Source of the DNA: Candidatus Borkfalkia avistercoris
GTDB lineage: Bacteria; Bacillota; Clostridia; Christensenellales; Borkfalkiaceae
Length of the DNA: 64,000 nt
Assembly (NCBI GenBank): GCA_019115995.1
Contig: DXCL01000009.1
Coordinates: 62,001 to 126,000 of the forward strand
Direction: 5' to 3'
Shown piece by piece: positions 57,883-64,000 of this stretch. The translations under genes were made by a program, and so were the position numbers. Position 1 is the stretch's first letter; each line of letters starts with the position of its first letter. The notes beneath the pieces are model-generated. The model had not been told where the DNA came from, searched no databases, and worked only from the letters and a program-made list of their open reading frames with translations.

Positions 57883-59775
57883 ATGCTTTTGGATCTGGAA
57901 AACATATCGTTCGGCTACGACGAAAAGACGATACTGGAAAACGTGACCTTCACCATAAACGAGGGCGAACGCATCGGCTTTATCGGCCCTAACGGAGAGG
58001 GAAAGACCACGCTCATCAGGCTCATGGCGGGCGAACTTTCGGCAGACGGCGGAAAAATATACCGCAAAAGCGGCCTGAAATGCGGCTATCTCGCCCAGAC
58101 GGGCGGCTACGAGAGCGAAAACACCGTATACGAGGAGATGCGGGGCGTATTCGCCGGCGTGTTCGGCGCGATCGAAAAGCTGCGCGAAACGGAAAAGGCG
58201 CTCGCCCGCGCGGAATACGGCAGCGCCGCCTTCCGCGACCTCTCTGCAAAGTACGAGCAGCTGGACAAGCGCATCGCCGCGGCGGACGGATACGGCACAG
58301 ACGTGAAGATAAAGACCGTGCTCAACGGCATGGGATTTGAAAAGGCGTACGATCAGGTCATTTCCACCATGAGCGGCGGAGAAAAAACGCGGCTGAAACT
58401 GTGCCGCCTGCTTTTGGAAGAGCCCGAGATCTTATTTTTGGACGAGCCGACCAACCACCTCGACGTTCCCACCCTCTTCTGGCTGGAAAGCTACCTCGCC
58501 TCGTACAGGGGCGCGATCTTCACCGTATCGCACGACAGGTACTTTCTCGACCGCGTTGCGCAGAAAATATTTGAGTTGGAAAACAAAAAAGTTACCTCTT
58601 TCCGCGGCAATTATTCAAAATATAAAATACTCAAAGCGGAAAAGGTGCTCTTCGAAGAACGGGAATACGAAAAACAGCAGGAAGAGATCGCCGCGCTCAA
58701 AGATTACGTGGCGCGCAACATCGTGCGCGCCACGACGGCAAAGAGCGCGCAGTCCCGCGTAAAAAAGCTGGAAAGCATGGAACTGCTCGAAAAGCCCCTG
58801 CCGCCGCCCAAGCCCCCCGTTTTCCGCTTTACTTTTGCCGAAAAGAGCGAGGAAGCGGCGCTCGGCGTAAGCGGGCTTTCTCTCTCCGCGGGCGGAAAAA
58901 CGCTGCTGGAAAACGCTTCTTTTGCGGTGCGGCGCGGGGAAAAGATCGCCCTCGTCGGAGAGAACGGCACGGGTAAATCCACGCTGATACGCGCGCTCGT
59001 GAAAAATGCGGATCCCGCCGTGCGCCGGGGCAGGTTCGTCAAAACGGGCTATTACGACCAGGAAAACGCCGCGCTCGACCCCGAGGAAACGGTTTTGGGC
59101 GCGCTCTGGCACAAACATACGGGCCTCACGCAGACGGAAGCGCGCGCCGCGCTCGCGCGGGCGGGCCTGACGGCGGAAGACATGGAAAAAAAGGTGAAAA
59201 GCCTTTCGGGCGGGGAACGGGCGAAACTCTCCCTCGTGCTTCTGGAAGCGGAGCGGGCGAATTTTCTGATCCTCGACGAGCCGACCAACCACCTCGATCT
59301 GCTGGCGCGGGAGGCTCTGGAAGAGGCGCTGCGCGCATACGAGGGCACCCTGCTCTTCGTTTCGCACGACCGCTATTTCATACAGAATATCGCGGATAAG
59401 ATCATCGAGATCGCGGATAAAAAGCTGACCGTATATCCCTGCGGCTATGAGGAATTCAACGAACTGAAAAGGACTGCTGCGGCAAAGGCGCAGACGGACG
59501 CGGCCGCGGCGCTCCTGCGGGAAAAGGAGTCCGCAAAAAACGCTTCTCACCGCTCCAAAGCGGAGCGCGCGGAGGAAGCGAAACGAAAACAGCTCTTGAA
59601 ACAGACGGAAAAGGAGATCTCCGAAACGGAAGCGGAAATTTCCGCCCTGCAAGAGGAGATCGCGCGCCCCGAAATTGCCGCCGATTATAAGCTTTTAGGC
59701 GAAAAATGCGCCCGCCTCGACGAATTGAACGCGCGCGCAGAACGCCTGTATGAGGAATACGAAAAGCTGATATAA
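57883..59775 (+). CDS. ABC-F family ATP-binding protein
   Basis: Two ATPase cassettes: GPNGEGKTTLIRL...MSGGEKTRLKLCRLLLEEPEILFLDEPTNHLD and GENGTGKSTLIRA...LSGGERAKLSLVLLEAERANFLILDEPTNHLD; no TM segments. Confidence 0.96.
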   Translation: MLLDLENISFGYDEKTILENVTFTINEGERIGFIGPNGEGKTTLIRLMAGELSADGGKIYRKSGLKCGYLAQTGGYESENTVYEEMRGVFAGVFGAIEKLRETEKALARAEYGSAAFRDLSAKYEQLDKRIAAADGYGTDVKIKTVLNGMGFEKAYDQVISTMSGGEKTRLKLCRLLLEEPEILFLDEPTNHLDVPTLFWLESYLASYRGAIFTVSHDRYFLDRVAQKIFELENKKVTSFRGNYSKYKILKAEKVLFEEREYEKQQEEIAALKDYVARNIVRATTAKSAQSRVKKLESMELLEKPLPPPKPPVFRFTFAEKSEEAALGVSGLSLSAGGKTLLENASFAVRRGEKIALVGENGTGKSTLIRALVKNADPAVRRGRFVKTGYYDQENAALDPEETVLGALWHKHTGLTQTEARAALARAGLTAEDMEKKVKSLSGGERAKLSLVLLEAERANFLILDEPTNHLDLLAREALEEALRAYEGTLLFVSHDRYFIQNIADKIIEIADKKLTVYPCGYEEFNELKRTAAAKAQTDAAAALLREKESAKNASHRSKAERAEEAKRKQLLKQTEKEISETEAEISALQEEIARPEIAADYKLLGEKCARLDELNARAERLYEEYEKLI

Positions 59776-59856
59776 CGCAAAAAGGAGAAGCGAAAAACGC
59801 TTCTCCTTTTTGCGCCCGTGCGAACGGCATTTACGCATGCTCCGTTTTTGCCGCCG

Positions 59857-60858
59857 CTAATTGTGCGCTTTTGTTTCATGCCGCGCTGCGGCATTTTTTT
59901 CTCTGGTTTTCTTTTCCGCGCCCTTTTCCGCCTGATCTGCGGGGTTCCCCTTTTCGTCAAACGGCAGCGCGGCATCTTCCGGCAGCCCTGTCAGAAAATG
60001 TTTGCCGAAATCCTCTTTTTTGAGCGGTTCATTACCCTCTGCCGCGATAAAAAACGCGCAGATCAGGCGCACCCCTTCCTTTACGCTCCGTTCAAAGAGC
60101 TCGTCTGCGCTCTCGCGGGAAGTCAGCGCAGGCTCTGCGGGATAATACCACTCGCGCCGTTCCCCGTTCACATATCTGAGATCATAATTTTCTCTTCTGT
60201 AAAGCCCCGAAAAGACGTGCGGCAGGTGCAAAAATTTTTCCGCGCCGAAAAGCGTGCGCCCGCGCCTGAAACGCCTGTCGGAAAAAAAATTCTGAAAAGA
60301 GAAAAATCTCTTTGCCGCGCGGAAAAACCGCCGCTCTTTGATCTCCCCGCCGCCGCAGGCGACCGCCTCAGCCAATACGGGAAACACGGCTTTCAGGTCG
60401 AGATCGTCATACTTTACGGGAAATTCGTATTCGTTCACCCCCGAGCGCTTGTATCGGCGCACGAAATATCCGTCGAAATCGCTTTCGGCAAGGGCGTGAA
60501 AGTTATCCTTTTTTCTGCCGGTACGTTCCTTTTCCGTTTTGGAAAGCCAATACACGTACGGGTGAAATACCGTATCCGCCGCATAATGCGTGATGTAGCC
60601 TGCGATATACGAAAGCGCGCGCGGATCGCACGTTCCGGCGCTGCGCGCAAAGGAGGTAAAAACCCCGTAAATATTTTTGCGGTGAAAGTATTTGCCGATG
60701 TTTTTGCCGCCGCCCGCAATGTTATAAAAATAAAACACGTCGCCGCCCTGCGCGCCGAAAAAATATTCGGGCATAAACGAAACGCGGCTCTTTATGTTTT
60801 CGGGCAACGCCTCCGCGATTTGTTCGGCGATGAGCTGGTGGGTATACGAAGATGGCAT
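59857..60858 (-). CDS. zinc-dependent phospholipase C-like domain protein
   Basis: MPSSYTHQLIAEQIAEALP...GAQGGDVFYFYNIAGGG...YIAGYITHYAADTVFHPYVYW. Confidence 0.8.
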   Translation of the reverse strand: MPSSYTHQLIAEQIAEALPENIKSRVSFMPEYFFGAQGGDVFYFYNIAGGGKNIGKYFHRKNIYGVFTSFARSAGTCDPRALSYIAGYITHYAADTVFHPYVYWLSKTEKERTGRKKDNFHALAESDFDGYFVRRYKRSGVNEYEFPVKYDDLDLKAVFPVLAEAVACGGGEIKERRFFRAAKRFFSFQNFFSDRRFRRGRTLFGAEKFLHLPHVFSGLYRRENYDLRYVNGERREWYYPAEPALTSRESADELFERSVKEGVRLICAFFIAAEGNEPLKKEDFGKHFLTGLPEDAALPFDEKGNPADQAEKGAEKKTREKNAAARHETKAHN

Positions 60859-61031
60859 AAACTTTCTCCTTTGTCTGTGAGGATTTGCGTCCTTCGTTTT
60901 ATATTATATACCTTTTTTTGCGTTTTAGTGACGATTTTTTGCGCCGGCGCGTAAAATATATCGTGAAAATTCCGCTTCGCCGACGCGCGTTTTTATTTGT
61001 GAAAAAAATTTAAAAAACCGTGAAAAAACGC

Positions 61032-61060
61032 TTGCCTTTTGTTTTATTTTTTGATATAGT
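61032..61060 (+). promoter_or_regulatory. promoter of the tRNA cluster, TTGCCT-17-TATAGT
   Basis: TTGCCT 61032-61037, TATAGT 61055-61060, first tRNA at 61077. Confidence 0.75.
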
Positions 61061-61076
61061 ATTTAAGCGTTCGAAC

Positions 61077-61152
61077 GGAAGTTTAGCTCAGTTGGGAGAG
61101 CATCTGCCTTACAAGCAGGGGGTCATAGGTTCGAGCCCTATAACTTCCACCA
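61077..61152 (+). tRNA. tRNA-Val (anticodon TAC)
   Basis: GGAAGTTTAGCTCAGTTGGGAGAGCATCTGCCTTACAAGCAGGGGGTCATAGGTTCGAGCCCTATAACTTCCACCA cloverleaf, encoded CCA. Confidence 0.97.
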
Positions 61153-61198
61153 CTTTCGTTTTCAATTCAATCAGATAAATATAGTGCGGAATGAATAT

Positions 61199-61273
61199 GC
61201 GGGAATGGCTCAGGGGTAGAGCGTCACCTTGCCAAGGTGAATGTCGCGAGTTCGAATCTCGTTTCCCGCTCCA
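61199..61273 (+). tRNA. tRNA-Gly (anticodon GCC)
   Basis: GCGGGAATGGCTCAGGGGTAGAGCGTCACCTTGCCAAGGTGAATGTCGCGAGTTCGAATCTCGTTTCCCGCTCCA. Confidence 0.97.
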
Positions 61274-61296
61274 ATCAGATTCCGCACTTATTTTTT

Positions 61297-61371
61297 GGCG
61301 CCATAGCCAAGTGGTAAGGCAAGGGTCTGCAAAACCCTGACTCCCCGGTTCAAATCCGGGTGGCGCCTCCA
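61297..61371 (+). tRNA. tRNA-Cys (anticodon GCA)
   Basis: GGCGCCATAGCCAAGTGGTAAGGCAAGGGTCTGCAAAACCCTGACTCCCCGGTTCAAATCCGGGTGGCGCCTCCA. Confidence 0.97.
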
Positions 61372-61444
61372 ACACAACCTCCGCTTTGCTTCCGCGCAAG
61401 GCGGAGGTTTTTACAAATCGCCGCCCTCTTAGCAGAAAAAACAT

Positions 61445-61736
61445 GCCGCTGTGGTGGAATTGGCAGACACAAGGGACTTAAATTTGAGCATCGGAACAGG
61501 AAACTTTCCGCATGAATCGCGTCAAATTCGGTGAAACTCCCCTTTCGGGACAATACCGAGCGAAGCCCGTTTCGGGAACGTGTAGAGACTTTACGGCGCG
61601 TGCCTAAAACCGTTTGGTCATGGCAAAGAGAAAGTCCGGACTACAACGTCGATCTTGACGGCTATGGCAACATAGAGTAGCGTGAAAATCCCTCGGCGTA
61701 AAAACCGTACCGGTCCGAGTCCGGTCAGCGGCACCA
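61445..61736 (+). tRNA. tRNA-Leu (anticodon TAA), split by an intron (exons 61445-61479 and 61685-61736)
   Basis: 5' exon GCCGCTGTGGTGGAATTGGCAGACACAAGGGACTT; 3' exon AAAATCCCTCGGCGTAAAAACCGTACCGGTCCGAGTCCGGTCAGCGGCACCA; joined gives AGGGA-CTTAAAA-TCCCT anticodon arm and closed acceptor stem. Confidence 0.92.
61480..61684 (+). ncRNA. group I intron within tRNA-Leu(UAA)
   Basis: ~205 nt inserted after U34; begins AAATTTGAGC, ends in G; core-like AGAGACTTTACGGCGCGTGCCTAAAACC...AGAGAAAGTCCGGACTACAAC resembles the P6/P7/P3/P8 region of cyanobacterial tRNA-Leu introns. Confidence 0.88.
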
Positions 61737-61738
61737 CA

Positions 61739-61773
61739 AAAGGTCTGAATCCGTATCCGGATTCAGACCTTTT
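61739..61773 (+). terminator. intrinsic terminator of tRNA operon
   Basis: AAAGGTCTGAATCCGTATCCGGATTCAGACCTTTT hairpin + T tract. Confidence 0.88.
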
Positions 61774-62010
61774 GTCCGCTTCTTGTACGGCTTGTAACAA
61801 TATTTGCATAACCACGAACAAACGCTGCCCGGCATGAAACCATGCGGGGCAGCGGCCGACAACGCGGTTTTTGCGTTATATCACGCATGTTTTGATCTTT
61901 TGCAGCGGTACAAATCCGTTTATATAGCGCACAGCTATATGTTTGCATTCAATATAAGCATTTGACATACAGGAATGTTCTCTCTATAATAGGCAAAAAG
62001 GAGACATTTC

Positions 62011-62580
62011 ATGGATATTGCAGAATTCAAAGAAAGGACGACAAAGGGAAACTATATTGCCGCCGGAAGCGACGCGCACAGGCTGATGCACGCCGCCGCG
62101 AAAGAGGCGAGGCGGATCACCTCACGCATCAACAACGCCTTTCACAGCGCCGCAGGGCTGCGCAAACTTTTCGGCAAACTCATCGGAAAAGAGGTAGACG
62201 AAGGCTTTGCGCTCTTTCCTCCCTTTTACACGGATTTCGGAAAAAACATTTCGCTCGGAAAGCGGGTATTCATCAATGCGGGCTGCTGCTTTCAGGATCA
62301 GGGCGGCATAGAGATCGGAGACGATTGCCTGATCGGGCATCAGACGGTGCTCGCAACGCTGAATCACGATCTTTCGCCCGAAAGCAGGGGCGGCATGTTC
62401 CCTTCTCCCATAAAAATCGGCCGCCGCGTATGGATCGGCGCGCATGCGACCGTTCTGCCCGGCGTTACCATAGGCGACAACGCGGTGATCGCGGCGGGCG
62501 CGGTCGTAACAAAAGACGTGCCCGCAAACGCCGTCGTCGGGGGCGTGCCCGCAAAAATCATTAAGATAATAGGCGATTGA
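62011..62580 (+). CDS. sugar O-acetyltransferase (left-handed beta-helix, maltose/galactoside acetyltransferase-like)
   Basis: [60 protein letters not shown]...[35 protein letters not shown]. Confidence 0.93.
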   Translation: MDIAEFKERTTKGNYIAAGSDAHRLMHAAAKEARRITSRINNAFHSAAGLRKLFGKLIGKEVDEGFALFPPFYTDFGKNISLGKRVFINAGCCFQDQGGIEIGDDCLIGHQTVLATLNHDLSPESRGGMFPSPIKIGRRVWIGAHATVLPGVTIGDNAVIAAGAVVTKDVPANAVVGGVPAKIIKIIGD

Positions 62581-62646
62581 AATCCGTTTTATTTGACGGA
62601 AACGAAAAAAAAGTATAGAATATTCAAAAACGAGACAGGCGGCTTT

Positions 62647-63441
62647 ATGTATATAGATACCCACGCGCATCTGAATTATGCCGACAAATACGGAGACACT
62701 GCCGCGCTCATGGCGCAGATTTGTGCCGCCGGCGTACAAAAAGTGATCGACGTCGGCTGGGATCTCCCTTCTTCCGCCTTTGCCGCAAGGCAGGCGGAAA
62801 CGTACGCGCCGCTGTATTTTGCGGCGGGCTTTCACCCTTCCGACCTCGGCGGCTACCGGGAGGCAGACCTTGCCGAGCTTGCGAAGCTGCTCTCCTCCCC
62901 CAAGGGCGTGGCTGTGGGAGAGATCGGGCTGGACTATCATTACGACGGCACAGACGAGGCAAAGCAAAAAAAAGCCTTCGCCGCGCAGCTCGAACTTGCG
63001 GACGCGCTTGGGCTGCCCTTTTGCATACACAGCCGCGACGCCGCCGCAGACACTCTGCAAATATTAAAGGAGAACCGTTCCAAGATCAGGCACGGCGGGG
63101 TGATGCACTGCTTTTCCGGAAGCCCCGAAACGGCGAAGGAATACTTGAAACTCGGGCTGTACATCTCCTTTGCGGGCCCCGTAACCTTCAAAAATGCGAG
63201 AAGGCTCGACGAAACGGCGAAAATCGTGCCGCAGGATCGCATTCTGGCGGAAACCGATTCCCCCTACCTTGCGCCCGAACCTTTCCGCGGCACCCTCAAC
63301 ACGCCGCAGAACGTGATAAAGGTATACGAAAAGCTGGCGATTTTGCGCGCGGAGCCGTTGGAAGAGCTCGCCGCCCGCATATGGCAAAACGCGCACGAAC
63401 TGTTCCCGAAATTAAACTTTGCGCCCGCAGCCACAGACTGA
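62647..63441 (+). CDS. TatD family metal-dependent hydrolase
   Basis: MYIDTHAHLNYADKYGD...AVGEIGLDYHYDGTDEAKQKKAFAAQLELADALGLPFCIHSRDA...GVMHCFSGS...LAETDSPYLAP. Confidence 0.96.
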   Translation: MYIDTHAHLNYADKYGDTAALMAQICAAGVQKVIDVGWDLPSSAFAARQAETYAPLYFAAGFHPSDLGGYREADLAELAKLLSSPKGVAVGEIGLDYHYDGTDEAKQKKAFAAQLELADALGLPFCIHSRDAAADTLQILKENRSKIRHGGVMHCFSGSPETAKEYLKLGLYISFAGPVTFKNARRLDETAKIVPQDRILAETDSPYLAPEPFRGTLNTPQNVIKVYEKLAILRAEPLEELAARIWQNAHELFPKLNFAPAATD

Positions 63442-63459
63442 ACGGCATATGAAACGGTC

Positions 63460-64000
63460 ATGGAAAAATACGAAAATTTTACTTACGAATTAGACGGAAA
63501 TTTATATATCAACCTTACGAGCAAGTGCACGAACGACTGTACCTTTTGCGTACGAAACGAAAAGTCGGACTACTTCGGGCACAAACTTTGGCTCGCGCGC
63601 GAACCCTCCGCAAAAGAGGTGATCGAGCGGCTGCCCGAGGATATTTCCCGCTATAAAGAATACGTTTTTTGCGGCTTCGGCGAGCCGACGATCAAACTCC
63701 CCGTACTTTTGGAAGTGGCAAAAGAGATCAAACGGCGGGGCGGCATAACGCGCATCAACACGAACGGGCAGGCGAACATGATCTGGAAAAGAGACGTTAC
63801 CGGCGAGCTCGCGCCTGTGATCGACAAGATCAACGTGAGCCTGAACGAGGCGACGGCGGAGGCGTACGCTGCCCTGTGCAGGCCCGCCTTCGGAGAGGCG
63901 GCATTCGCGGGTTTGCAGGAATTTGCAAAGAAGTGCGCCGAAAGGGGCATCGACGTCTGGTTTTCCGTGGTAGACGTGATCGGGGAAGAAAAAACAGAAA
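63460..64000 (+). CDS. TatD-linked radical SAM protein (3'-truncated by window edge)
   Basis: MEKYENFTYELDGNLYINLTSKCTNDCTFCVRNEKSDYFGHKLWL...YVFCGFGEPTIKLPVLLEVAKEIKRRGGITRINTNGQANMIW; immediately downstream of tatD. Confidence 0.88.
   Translation, partial: MEKYENFTYELDGNLYINLTSKCTNDCTFCVRNEKSDYFGHKLWLAREPSAKEVIERLPEDISRYKEYVFCGFGEPTIKLPVLLEVAKEIKRRGGITRINTNGQANMIWKRDVTGELAPVIDKINVSLNEATAEAYAALCRPAFGEAAFAGLQEFAKKCAERGIDVWFSVVDVIGEEKTE

Noticed and set aside
61109-61553. ORFs of 111 aa and 67 aa over the tRNA cluster
   Set aside because: Minus-strand frames through tRNA genes (e.g. LEAPPGFEPGSQGFADPCLTTW is the antisense-tRNA artefact); not genes.
61077-61736. Mobile-element integration at the tRNA cluster
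   Set aside because: No integrase, no duplicated tRNA 3' end (att) seen nearby; only the intron is unusual.
61618-61821. 67-aa minus-strand ORF over the tRNA-Leu intron/terminator
   Set aside because: Covers intron 3' half, tRNA exon and terminator; no coding evidence.
1-64000. CRISPR arrays, rRNA operon, transposases or phage genes
   Set aside because: Looked for regularly spaced direct repeats, rRNA signatures and integrase/transposase motifs; none seen.

Overview
The window is about 64 kb of what looks like a sporulating Clostridia-type (Firmicutes) chromosome. This is inferred from yqfC/yqfD, the yqzL-era-ybeY-pgpH-phoH gene order and ppdK; taxonomy was not tested. Main blocks: (1) an EPS/O-antigen type cluster with rfbC, rfbA, an initiating sugar transferase, a GT4 glycosyltransferase and a Wzy/O-antigen-ligase-like protein; (2) two tandem TIR-domain + BspA-type leucine-rich-repeat proteins; (3) a visibly AT-richer, single-strand ~20 kb glycan-utilisation locus (AraC regulator, CUT1 ABC transporter, GH1, GH20-like, GH110-like, GH123/DUF4091-like, an unassigned GH-like enzyme, SGNH hydrolase, and surface lipoproteins sharing a repeated beta-sandwich-like module); (4) a housekeeping block (ppdK, recO, yqzL, era, ybeY, pgpH-like, phoH, yqfD, yqfC, tsaD, prfB, secA, comF-like, metK, ABC-F); (5) four tRNA genes, the last being a tRNA-Leu(UAA) interrupted in its anticodon loop by a ~205-nt group I intron. 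The observations most worth a second look are: a family of ~210-330 bp multi-hairpin repeats with compensatory stem changes, at two loci (yqzL-recO and metK upstream); the intron-containing tRNA-Leu; the shared ~145-aa module in the glycan locus; and the TIR-LRR pair, in which one TIR appears catalytically degenerate. All calls come from reading the sequence; no database search or folding program was run.
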